Source: WSZY01 sp964559845 (lineage in GTDB: Bacteria > Pseudomonadota > Zetaproteobacteria > Mariprofundales > Mariprofundaceae). Taken from it: a stretch of 10,066 bases of DNA. Below are positions 1 to 6,339 of the stretch, piece after piece. The stretch spans positions 1-10,066 of the forward strand of contig CAZLJF010000058.1 in the NCBI GenBank assembly GCA_964559845.1, read 5' to 3'. The notes under the pieces were generated by a model. It ran no database searches. It saw only the letters and a program-made list of their open reading frames with translations, and had not been told where the DNA came from. The position numbers and the translations under genes were made by a program. Each line of letters starts with the position of its first letter. Position 1 is the stretch's first letter.

Positions 1-115
1 TGGCTGGATGCCAGGCTTCCAGTCACCTCCCAGTTGGCCTTGGAAGCGTGAAAAACGATTTATTCAGGGGCGACTAAATAGGCGGTTAACAGCAATCCGG
101 CCCGCAAGCAGACCA

Positions 116-1054
116 TCATTTCAGTGCCGCATTCAGCGACGGTTGTGTATGCAGGTAGCGGGTCATGCCTGCTGCGGTAAGAATGCACCAGACAGCAAAG
201 AGAGCACCGGGCAATGCCGTTTCCGGCTCGAAATGGGCCAGCGCAAGGGCGACACCTAACCCCGCATTCTGCATGCCGACCTCAATGGCCATAGTGATTT
301 TATGCCGATGATCAAAATTAAACAGAACCGCCATACTCCAGCCAAGCAGGTAGCCCAAGCCATTCAACGTCACCACAAGCAGGACAAGCCAGCCTGAAAC
401 CTCTGCAATACGTTCATGATTGGCTGCCACGGCATAGCTGCAGATAATCATAATGGCCATGGCAGCAATGCCGGGCGCTACTATTTCAGCACGCTCTCCA
501 TACACTCCCAGGCGTGGACGCAGCAGCATGCCGAGCAACAGAGGCGTCACGACAGTCATCAATATCGTCTGCATCATCGGCCAGAACGGAATTTCAAGAA
601 AGACGCCACCCAGCGCATCCACCAGCATGGGGGTCAGCAGCGGCGACAAAAGTGTGGCGACCATGGTCATGGCAATGGAGAAGGCCACAGCTCCGCCTGC
701 AAGGTAGGTGATGACATTGCTTGCCATCGCCCCCGGCGCACATCCGACAATGATAAAGCCCAGTGCGATGGCGGGTGAGATCCCCTGCACCACTGCGATG
801 GAAGCCGCTGCAAAGCCCAACAGCGGCATGACGCTGTACTGTGTGAACAGGCCCAATCCGATCTGCAACGGACGGGAAAGCGCCGACTTTGCCTCTTCAG
901 GATGCAGCACTACACCGAGTGCAAACATTGTCGCGGCAAAGCACCAGAGGAAATAGTCCTTAAAAGGAAGAAACAGTGGCGGATAAAGATAGGCGGCGAC
1001 AGCTCCCGCAAGGGTAAGAAAAGCAAGGTTGCGTGAAAGAAATCTCCAGAACAT
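116..1054 (-). CDS. BASS-family (bile acid:sodium symporter-like) transporter
   Basis: This is an inner-membrane secondary transporter of the bile acid/sodium symporter superfamily. The 312-residue protein is almost entirely hydrophobic, with about nine to ten membrane segments. It carries the two family signatures: GCAPGAMASN at about residues 104-113 and EVGMQNAGLG at about 258-267. In structurally studied relatives these are the unwound crossing helices near the sodium sites. Family members move organic anions such as bile acids, pantoate or pyruvate with Na+; the substrate here cannot be read from sequence. I chose the ATG at 1052-1054 because it is followed directly by a charged stretch and the first membrane helix. 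The reading frame stays open upstream to 1105, but those 17 residues (MHRQMLAGCC...) look non-homologous and would overlap the divergent gene. No strong Shine-Dalgarno is visible. The gene is divergent from the glycosyltransferase at 1100, separated by only 45 bases. Confidence 0.88.
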   Translation of the reverse strand: MFWRFLSRNLAFLTLAGAVAAYLYPPLFLPFKDYFLWCFAATMFALGVVLHPEEAKSALSRPLQIGLGLFTQYSVMPLLGFAAASIAVVQGISPAIALGFIIVGCAPGAMASNVITYLAGGAVAFSIAMTMVATLLSPLLTPMLVDALGGVFLEIPFWPMMQTILMTVVTPLLLGMLLRPRLGVYGERAEIVAPGIAAMAIMIICSYAVAANHERIAEVSGWLVLLVVTLNGLGYLLGWSMAVLFNFDHRHKITMAIEVGMQNAGLGVALALAHFEPETALPGALFAVWCILTAAGMTRYLHTQPSLNAALK

Positions 1055-1099
1055 GGTGAAGATATACCGAAGCAGGCAGCAACCGGCTAGCATTTGCCT

Positions 1100-2242
1100 A
1101 TGCAATCAAAGAGAATCCTGCTTCTGTCCGCTTATGATGCCATCAGCCACCGGCACTGGCGCAAAGGGCTGGTAGCTGCCTTTCCTGAATATGCGTGGAC
1201 GGTTCTGACACTGCCACCGCGCCACTTCTCATGGCGTATCAGAGGCAACAGCCTGAGCTGGGCATTTTCGGAACGAAGCACCCTTGAAAGCGATTTTGAC
1301 CTGATCATCGCCACCTCCATGACTGATCTCTCTGCATTGAAAGGACTACTGCCATCACTGGCCGGCACACCATCCCTGCTCTATTTTCATGAAAATCAGT
1401 TTGACTACCCTGTCAGCGGAAACGAGTTCCGGAGCATTGAAGCAAAAATCACATCGCTTTACGCGGCACTTGCCGCAACCCGCATTGCCTTTAATTCCGA
1501 CTACAACCGGCAGACATTCTTACATGGCGTGCAATCACTGCTAAAAAAGCTGCCCGATCATGTTCCCGCAGGGCTACCCGGAATACTGCAATCCAAAAGC
1601 AGCTGTCTGCCCGTACCGCTGGACAGCTCATGGACAGACCTTTTATCAGAAAGGGATTCACCCAAAAAAGATTGCCGCTTCACCATCCTCTGGAATCACC
1701 GCTGGGAGTATGACAAGGCGCCGGAACGCCTCTTCCTGGCACTGCTTCGACTCAAAGAGAAAGGGGTCAACTTTCGCGTCCATATCATCGGGCAGAGATT
1801 CCGGCGAACACCCTCTGTATTCAAGAAGTTCAAGGAGGCGCTCCCCGGCCATATTGGAGCGTGGGGCTATATTGAAGACCACAACAAATACCAGCAGACC
1901 GTCCGGCAGTCGCATGTTGTTGTTTCCACCTCCCTGCACGACTTTCAGGGACTATCCATTCTTGAAGCAACGGCAGCCGGCTGTATTCCTCTCGTGCCGG
2001 ATCGGTTGGCTTACCGGGAGTTCATTCCGGCCTCCTTCCGATATGAATCCTGGCCCGATGAGGAAAACAGGGAATCAGAAGCATTGGCGGCAGCGCTGTT
2101 TCACCTGGCCGACATGCATGCAAACAGCAAACTCCCTGTGCCACCCGACATTTCGCGGCTGTCATGGCCAAATATGCGGCAAGCATATAAAACAGAGATT
2201 AACATGCTTCTCCAAAGCCACACTCTTTCCTATCCGAATTGA
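1100..2242 (+). CDS. DUF3524 / tRNA-queuosine alpha-mannosyltransferase-like glycosyltransferase
   Basis: This is a predicted soluble GT-B glycosyltransferase of 380 residues. The N-terminal half matches the DUF3524 (QTMAN N-terminal) pattern: ILLLSAYDAISHRHWRKGL at residues 6-24, LPPRHFSWRIRGNSLSW at 38-54, and YFHENQF at 95-101. The C-terminal half is a GT4-like domain with WNHRWEYDKAPE at 198-209 and HDFQGLSILEATAAGC at 280-295, where the glutamate of the EA-TAAG motif sits at the sugar-nucleotide site. The vertebrate member, GTDC1/QTMAN, transfers mannose to queuosine-34 of tRNA-Asp. Bacterial members are widespread but far less studied, so the substrate here (queuosine or another acceptor) is inference. 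The ATG at 1100 is used; a TTG two codons upstream (1094) is an alternative. No clear ribosome binding site or promoter is seen in the short divergent spacer. An IS5 remnant begins directly after the stop codon. Confidence 0.85.
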   Translation: MQSKRILLLSAYDAISHRHWRKGLVAAFPEYAWTVLTLPPRHFSWRIRGNSLSWAFSERSTLESDFDLIIATSMTDLSALKGLLPSLAGTPSLLYFHENQFDYPVSGNEFRSIEAKITSLYAALAATRIAFNSDYNRQTFLHGVQSLLKKLPDHVPAGLPGILQSKSSCLPVPLDSSWTDLLSERDSPKKDCRFTILWNHRWEYDKAPERLFLALLRLKEKGVNFRVHIIGQRFRRTPSVFKKFKEALPGHIGAWGYIEDHNKYQQTVRQSHVVVSTSLHDFQGLSILEATAAGCIPLVPDRLAYREFIPASFRYESWPDEENRESEALAAALFHLADMHANSKLPVPPDISRLSWPNMRQAYKTEINMLLQSHTLSYPN

Positions 2243-2258
2243 GAACACTCTGAAAAAC
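2243..2258 (+). repeat. Candidate left inverted repeat of IS5 remnant
   Basis: Reading inward this is GAACACTCTGAAAAAC. Aligned without gaps to the complement of 2565-2580 (GGAAGTTCTGAATAAC), it agrees at 11 of 16 positions with six consecutive matches. It starts exactly after the upstream gene's TGA. The match could be partly chance, because transposase-like coding begins within about 20 bases. Confidence 0.4.
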
Positions 2259-2558
2259 TTGTTTGGTTTGTTGCATGCTCAGGAAAAGCGTGTGCACAGT
2301 GATGCCGGATATGCGAGCTTCTACAAACGTGAAGAACATGCAGGCCGTGATGTGGAATAGTATATCACAGCTTGCTCTGACAAACGCAAGACGATGGCCG
2401 AAGGTGGTAATGAACTGAAAGCGGAACAGGCTAAGGCATCAATAAGAGCCAAGGTAGAACACCCCTTTCGTTGGATCAAAGCCAAAAGGGCAATGAGCAG
2501 GGAAGTAAAACGGAAAATACACCAACATTTCGCTCATTTCTTCGGTAATGGAAGATAA
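2247..2558 (+). pseudogene. IS5-family transposase, C-terminal fragment with nonsense codon
   Basis: The reading frame shows the conserved C-terminal part of IS5-type DDE transposases: LLHAQEKRVHSDAGYASFYK, then KREEHAGRDVE, then an in-frame TAG at 2358-2360. It resumes in the same frame with YITACSDKRK, KASIRAKVEHPFRWIK and a stop at 2556-2558. Intact relatives usually have tryptophan at the TAG position (VEWYIA or VTWHVA type), so a single TGG-to-TAG change explains the stop. KVEHPFRWIK carries the family's conserved C-terminal segment, including the last catalytic-core glutamate region. After it the homology fades; a shifted frame (GKYTNISLI) may correspond to the usual AKNTAQLHTLF segment, suggesting a frameshift or small deletion. 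The N-terminal two thirds are absent. The same frame continues upstream only through the glycosyltransferase gene and is not transposase there. It cannot encode active transposase. Confidence 0.8.
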
Positions 2559-2564
2559 TCAGGC

Positions 2565-2580
2565 GTTATTCAGAACTTCC
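2565..2580 (-). repeat. Right inverted repeat of IS5 remnant
   Basis: On the minus strand this reads GGAAGTTCTGAATAAC, close to terminal repeats I recall for IS5-family elements (GGAAGGTCTGAATAA type). It lies six bases beyond the transposase stop, where the right end is expected. TTAG follows, matching the YTAR target preference. Confidence 0.65.
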
Positions 2581-2673
2581 TTAGATACAGCCCTGACATT
2601 GATTCGGGGCTTTCTGCTTTCACCCTGCGGGCAGCTTTTAGCAGTCCAACCGGCAACCCTGTCTTTTGCCGAT

Positions 2674-4062
2674 TTAAAAATCATCGCCTATATCGTGGGC
2701 GTGATCCTCAAAGCGCGTATACTGATTCAGGAAGGTGAGCTTCACGGTTCCGGTCGGGCCATTTCTCTGCTTGGCAATGATGATCTCTGCCAGCCCTTCA
2801 TTTTCTGGCTTCTTGTTATAGACCTCATCACGATAGATAAACATGATGACGTCGGCGTCCTGCTCGATGGCGCCGGATTCACGCAGGTCGGACATCATCG
2901 GGCGTTTATCAGCACGGGATTCCAGAGAACGGTTGAGCTGGGAGAGCGCAATCACCGGCACATCCAGCTCCTTCGCCAGCCCTTTCAGTGAACGGGTGAT
3001 TTCACTGATCTCCTGTTCACGGCGTTCGGAGCCTTCACGGCCACTCATTAGCTGCACATAGTCTATCAGGATCATGTCAAGACGGCCTACCTCGCGTTTC
3101 AGGCGACGGCATTTGGAACGAAGCTCCAGCACCGAAATTGCCGGAGTATCATCGACAAAGATGCTGGCCTCTGCCAGTGAGCCGCTGGCATGAGCCAGTT
3201 TGCGCCAGTCTTCAGCCGAGAAACGGCCGGTTCTCAGGTGCGACATATCCACGCGCGCTTCGCAGGCCAGCATGCGCATGGCAATCTGCTGGGATGACAT
3301 TTCGAGTGAGAAAACAGCAACTGCCTGCGGTTCATCCCCTCGCACAGAGGCATTCTGGGCCAGGTTCATCGAGAAGGCGGTTTTACCCATACTCGGACGC
3401 CCTGCAATAATGATCAGGTCACCACGTTGCATGCCGGCAGTGATGGTGTCGAGATCTCTGAAACCTGTCGGCACACCGGTAATGGCACTCTTCTCGGCAT
3501 AGCGTTTTTCCAGCTCTTTATAGCTCTCCAGCATCAGATCACTCATTTTACTGAAGGTGGGACGTGTACGGCTGAATTTTTCCGCTACGGCAAGCATGCG
3601 TTGCTCGGCATGATCCAGATGGTCGGCGACTTCGCGGGCGGTCTCTTCAAAGACATCCTGTGAGACAGCGTTACAGACACCGAGAAGTTCGCGTAGCACA
3701 GCACGCTCACGAACAATTTCGGCATAATGTTTTACATTGGCCGAGGTCGGGATAGAACCGATAATGTCACTTAAATAGGCTTCACCGCCAACAGCCTCAA
3801 GCTCATTGGTGCGCTCCAGGTAATCCTTAACAGTGAGCGCGTCTACAGGACGGTGGCGTGCCGCCAGTTCGGTAATAGCGGCAAAGATCTTGCCATTGGC
3901 CTCGACATAGAAGTGCTCGGCAAGCAGAGAGCCTTCAAGGCGCTCATACGCTTCCGGATCGAGCATAATCCCCCCCAGAACCGCGCACTCCGCATCATAT
4001 GCATGCGGCGGCACTCGCTCGCGCAGGCCGCTGGTACGTAGCAGGGGGGGGGGCTGGATCAA
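2674..4062 (-). CDS. dnaB: Replicative DNA helicase DnaB
   Basis: This is the hexameric 5'-3' helicase that unwinds DNA at the replication fork and binds primase. The 462-residue protein is of normal family length. An N-terminal domain (about residues 17-120, with the PPHAYDAECAVLGGIMLD pattern) and a linker precede the RecA-like motor. The motor shows Walker A GRPSMGKT at 221-228, Walker B MILIDYVQLM at 330-339, SQLNRSLESR at 374-383, and MSDLRESGAIEQDADV with the FIYRDE arginine region up to about 413. The only in-frame start before the conserved part is TTG at 4060-4062, whose bases overlap the rplI stop by two (TTGA). Three codons later comes a run of ten C on the coding strand. A GTG at 4012-4014 (residue 17) lies after the tract, directly before the conserved PPH, and would give 446 residues. 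It is the last gene of the rpsF cluster and is probably translationally coupled to rplI. Confidence 0.96.
   Translation of the reverse strand: MIQPPPLLRTSGLRERVPPHAYDAECAVLGGIMLDPEAYERLEGSLLAEHFYVEANGKIFAAITELAARHRPVDALTVKDYLERTNELEAVGGEAYLSDIIGSIPTSANVKHYAEIVRERAVLRELLGVCNAVSQDVFEETAREVADHLDHAEQRMLAVAEKFSRTRPTFSKMSDLMLESYKELEKRYAEKSAITGVPTGFRDLDTITAGMQRGDLIIIAGRPSMGKTAFSMNLAQNASVRGDEPQAVAVFSLEMSSQQIAMRMLACEARVDMSHLRTGRFSAEDWRKLAHASGSLAEASIFVDDTPAISVLELRSKCRRLKREVGRLDMILIDYVQLMSGREGSERREQEISEITRSLKGLAKELDVPVIALSQLNRSLESRADKRPMMSDLRESGAIEQDADVIMFIYRDEVYNKKPENEGLAEIIIAKQRNGPTGTVKLTFLNQYTRFEDHAHDIGDDF
4044..4053 (-). repeat. C10 homopolymer at the dnaB 5' end
   Basis: Ten consecutive G on the plus strand (C10 in the dnaB coding sense) cover codons 4-7, giving Pro-Pro-Pro and the start of the next codon. 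As read, the length keeps the TTG-initiated frame open. A second tract, C7 on the plus strand (3970-3976; G7 in the coding sense), encodes the Gly-Gly of the conserved VLGGIM motif. Both are classic slippage and sequencing-error sites. Confidence 0.9.
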
Positions 4063-4508
4063 ACGCTCTCGGCTTCGACCTTGATGGTCATGTCAGCGGT
4101 CACATCAGGATGCAGGCGCACACGGAACGGGTGTTCACCTACGCTCTTGATCTGCTCGTCCAGCAAAATATTGCGGCGTGCAGTGGCGTGACCCGCTTCA
4201 GTAAGAAGATCAGCAATCTCATTGGTGGTTACCGAGCCGTACAGATGTTCGCCATCTGAAGTTGCGCGTACTACGGAGAGTTCAACGCCGGCAAGCTTGG
4301 CTGCCTCTGCCTGCGCTGCTTCAAGCTCACTCTGATGCTTCTTTTCAAGTACCGCACGGCGGCGCTCAAACAGGTTTCGGTTTCCTTCATTGGCAACGAT
4401 TGCCTTGCCCTGCGGGATCAGGAAGTTACGACCATAACCCGGACGTACGGAAACTTCGTCACCTACACTGCCCAGGCCTTCAACACGTTCTAACAGAATT
4501 AACTGCAT
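4059..4508 (-). CDS. rplI: 50S ribosomal protein bL9
   Basis: bL9 binds 23S rRNA near the base of the L1 stalk and reaches toward the neighbouring ribosome, affecting frame maintenance. The N-terminal domain is clear: MQLILLERVEGLGSVGDEV, then the family signature around GYGRNFLIPQGKAIVA. A long charged connecting helix follows (ERRRAVLEKKHQSELEAAQAEAA), then a C-terminal domain. From this start it has 149 residues, the usual length. I prefer the ATG at 4506-4508 over the GTG one codon upstream (4511) because the strong GGAGG is then six bases away instead of three. The ATG shares one base with the TGA of the upstream membrane-protein gene, and its own stop overlaps the dnaB start. All three are therefore tightly coupled. 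Confidence 0.97.
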   Translation of the reverse strand: MQLILLERVEGLGSVGDEVSVRPGYGRNFLIPQGKAIVANEGNRNLFERRRAVLEKKHQSELEAAQAEAAKLAGVELSVVRATSDGEHLYGSVTTNEIADLLTEAGHATARRNILLDEQIKSVGEHPFRVRLHPDVTADMTIKVEAESV

Positions 4509-5506
4509 CACTTTCCTCCATTTGCCGAAGTCATATTCCGGCGAAAATCAAACCAAATATCAAGCAGGCCGACGATGATGAACGGTAATACCATCGCAGA
4601 CCAAATCAACAGTAGCAGGTACATGATAACCAATGTCGCCTGCATGCCTCGCACCCTTAGCCATAGATGCGCAACAGAGACCCCCTGCAATGCCAGCAAC
4701 CCGGCCAGCATAATAGCGGTGCTGATGGCAATATATTGCACCGATCCACCCGTCACATTGGCCAGCAACGTAACTGCAATCAGCATAATGCCTGTCGCCC
4801 TGTCAAAGCGGATCATCAGCATTTCGCTGTGATCACCGCTGTAAAAGCCGTATTTTACGGCCATTTTGCGGGCCAGCAGAATATCCATCCACCAGACCAG
4901 CCAGAGGCTGAATGCCAGAAAGCCGGGCAGTACCCAGGCTGTCATGGCCTTTGCCTGTTCAATGGCATCCAGTGCAGCCAACTCCCCGGCCGGGATGTTG
5001 GCGGCCAAGCCATCAAAAAACGGGGCGAGCATCTGCTTCATAAACAGGTGCATATCCACACCCTGGGAGCCGGCTCCCGCCAGCACTGCCGCCATGGTTG
5101 CCAGAAACAGGCCAAGTGCAAGCTGCTGGGCGCTTCGCCCCATGCCGCCAATTCTTGCCAGCCTGGTTGCCGCCAGCGCAGGAAGAGTTGCGTACAGAAG
5201 CAAAAAAATTATGCCGCCCATCAGGTTGAAACCTGTAATGACAGTTACGGCCACTGCAGCAATGGCTGCAACCTGCAGCGCATATATCAGGCCGCCACCA
5301 AACACGATCAGTGCGAACAGTGCCGGTGCCAGCATATGCAACACCAGCCCGAAGAGCGATATCACTGCAGCCAGCAGTGGAACAGCACTTGCGACAGCAC
5401 CCCAGATCACGGCTGTAAACATTGCCACTGCCAGGCCTGCACATGGTATCCGGCGAGTCAGCGTAAACTGAACGATCGGCGGCAGGCTGCGTCTCTGATC
5501 TGTCAT
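4508..5506 (-). CDS. DUF2232 (YybS-like) membrane protein
   Basis: This is a predicted polytopic inner-membrane protein of about 332 residues. A short basic cytoplasmic N-terminus (MTDQRRSLPP) is followed by roughly eight hydrophobic segments. A less hydrophobic stretch (SQGVDMHLFMKQMLAPFFDG onward, about 147-190) may be an external loop. The segment WWMDILLARKMAVKYG and the C-terminal membrane hairpin fit the DUF2232/YybS family, whose biochemical role is unknown. Firmicutes also place yybS near rplI and dnaB-type helicase genes, so the neighbourhood supports the family call. Start choice is uncertain: the ATG at 5506 has a weak GGGAAGAA in front, while a GTG at 5542 adds 12 residues and has a GGAG only three bases away. 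The stop overlaps the rplI start by one base. About 134 to 170 bases separate it from rpsR, the widest gap within the cluster. Confidence 0.75.
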   Translation of the reverse strand: MTDQRRSLPPIVQFTLTRRIPCAGLAVAMFTAVIWGAVASAVPLLAAVISLFGLVLHMLAPALFALIVFGGGLIYALQVAAIAAVAVTVITGFNLMGGIIFLLLYATLPALAATRLARIGGMGRSAQQLALGLFLATMAAVLAGAGSQGVDMHLFMKQMLAPFFDGLAANIPAGELAALDAIEQAKAMTAWVLPGFLAFSLWLVWWMDILLARKMAVKYGFYSGDHSEMLMIRFDRATGIMLIAVTLLANVTGGSVQYIAISTAIMLAGLLALQGVSVAHLWLRVRGMQATLVIMYLLLLIWSAMVLPFIIVGLLDIWFDFRRNMTSANGGK

Positions 5507-5676
5507 TTCTTCCCGGCTGATACGATTGCGGGCTTCTTCCACTCACTCCGCATTGTTACGTAAAAGTGATGCCCGGCATTTAAGCCTCGCCCTGCCCCAC
5601 TCACGGCAGTGCTACTGCTCTGCCGCCCCGCTTTCTGCGGAGAATTGATCCGTCTGATGAGCAGATTCCCTCTGTA

Positions 5677-6006
5677 TCAATCGTGATGCAGAGGGGTGAA
5701 AGCCAGCAGTGCCAGAATACGCGCACGCTTGATGGCTGTGGTCAATGCACGCTGATGCTTGGCACATGTTCCGGTCACACGGGACGGTACAATCTTGTAA
5801 CGCTCCGTAATGAACTGGCTCAGCAGTACCGGATCTTTATGATCAATCTTCAGGCTCTTGTCAGCACAGAACTTGCAGAATTTACGACGGCGCTGAAAAC
5901 GGCCTCCACCCTGGCGACGCGGACGATCTCCACTGCGAGGTGCGCGATCACCGGCTCGGGGCTCAGCTGGTGCAGCAGCTTTTGTTGTTACAGCTTCTTC
6001 ACTCAT
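5677..6006 (-). CDS. rpsR: 30S ribosomal protein bS18 with N-terminal extension
   Basis: bS18 sits on the 30S platform next to bS6 and near the mRNA exit. The core (about residues 40-105) shows KFCKFCADKSLKIDHKD, LLSQFITERYKIVPSRVTG and TCAKHQRALTTAIKRARILA. Cys44, Cys47, Cys81 and His84 form the zinc-binding pattern of C+ type S18. At 109 residues it is about 30 longer than typical S18 (roughly 75): residues 1-40 are a low-complexity extension rich in Ala, then Arg, Gly, Asp and Pro (RAGDRAPRSGDRPRRQGGGR). The ATG has a good AGGAG eight bases upstream, inside the end of the preceding OB-fold gene, whose TAG is only two bases away. No better internal start exists, so the extension is probably translated. 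Confidence 0.97.
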   Translation of the reverse strand: MSEEAVTTKAAAPAEPRAGDRAPRSGDRPRRQGGGRFQRRRKFCKFCADKSLKIDHKDPVLLSQFITERYKIVPSRVTGTCAKHQRALTTAIKRARILALLAFTPLHHD

Positions 6007-6008
6007 AT

Positions 6009-6323
6009 CTATCTCTCCTGATGAGACTTATTTTTTGCGGGTTGGCATGCATCCACCCATATTTCAACCTGCCCCCAACGCTGTTCACCTTCACGACTGT
6101 AGTAGCGGCGTCTTAGTGAACCCTCGACGCTAATTGTTTCGCCCTGATGTTTTAGCAGCTTTTCTGCCATAACCCCCTGAGCTCGTAACGGCATCGGTTG
6201 TTCGTCCAGCATCCGGGCTCTTCTGGGGCCAAGATGGGGGCGATGGATAACCAGCGAGGCGATTACCGCCAAACTGCCATCCGGTGTCCAGCGCTGGCGG
6301 ATATCATCCAGTCTGCCAGTCAT
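6009..6323 (-). CDS. SSB/PriB-like OB-fold protein between rpsF and rpsR
   Basis: This is a small single-stranded-DNA-binding-like protein of 104 residues. It begins MTGRLDDIRQRWTPDGSLAVI and has the OB-fold pattern of SSB relatives: a first strand pair, a basic loop (HRPHLGPRRAR), then the strand ISVEGSLRRRYYSREGEQRWGQVEIWV, which resembles the VEGxLRxRxY strand of SSB proteins. Gammaproteobacteria and betaproteobacteria carry priB (primosomal replication protein N) at exactly this place, so PriB or a PriB-like role in replication restart is the best guess. Sequence alone does not separate PriB from a short SSB paralogue. The reading frame remains open back to 6494, but that upstream part is a shadow of the rpsF tail. 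The ATG at 6321-6323 follows the rpsF stop by 16 bases without a strong Shine-Dalgarno, suggesting coupled translation. Confidence 0.78.
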   Translation of the reverse strand: MTGRLDDIRQRWTPDGSLAVIASLVIHRPHLGPRRARMLDEQPMPLRAQGVMAEKLLKHQGETISVEGSLRRRYYSREGEQRWGQVEIWVDACQPAKNKSHQER

Positions 6324-6339
6324 CCGGACGAGGTTTTGA

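Larger units (their letters stand above)
2243..2580 (+). mobile_element. Internally deleted IS5-family element remnant
   Basis: This is a miniature insertion-sequence remnant of about 338 bases. It contains only the 3' part of an IS5-type transposase gene and ends at 2580 with a sequence whose complement reads GGAAGTTCTGAATAAC, typical of IS5-family terminal inverted repeats. It is followed by TTAG (2581-2584), which fits the YTAR target duplicated by this family. At the left, 2243-2258 matches that repeat at 11 of 16 positions, including an unbroken TCTGAA. If this is the true left end, about two thirds of the element has been lost internally. The flanking tetranucleotides (TTGA left, TTAG right) are not identical, so either the duplication has decayed or the left end is spurious. 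The element abuts the stop codon of the glycosyltransferase gene. It fills most of the 431-base stretch between that gene and dnaB. Confidence 0.65.

Noticed and set aside
15..47. Seven-pair dyad GCTTCCA/TGGAAGC downstream of the BASS gene
   Set aside because: The loop is 19 bases and no T-run follows in the direction of the BASS transcript, so I could not support a terminator.
1560..2246. Long plus-strand open frame reaching from inside the glycosyltransferase gene into the IS remnant
   Set aside because: Before about 2247 it is an out-of-frame shadow of the glycosyltransferase with no family motifs; only its tail is transposase-derived.
2588..2618. AGCCC/GGGCT stem followed by a T-containing run after the IS remnant
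   Set aside because: Only five pairs with an interrupted T-run and no clear transcript that would need it; left uncalled.
2548..2673. Short plus-strand open frame beginning in the IS right end and running opposite dnaB
   Set aside because: Most of it is antisense to dnaB, with no Shine-Dalgarno and no recognisable motif.
4667..5563. Plus-strand open frame of about 298 codons opposite the DUF2232 gene
   Set aside because: Its Cys/His/Gln-rich composition is what the complement of a hydrophobic membrane-protein gene gives; no domain pattern is seen.
5628..5640. Small CCGC/GCGG hairpin between rpsR and the DUF2232 gene
   Set aside because: Four pairs and no T-run on the minus strand; too weak to call a terminator or attenuator.
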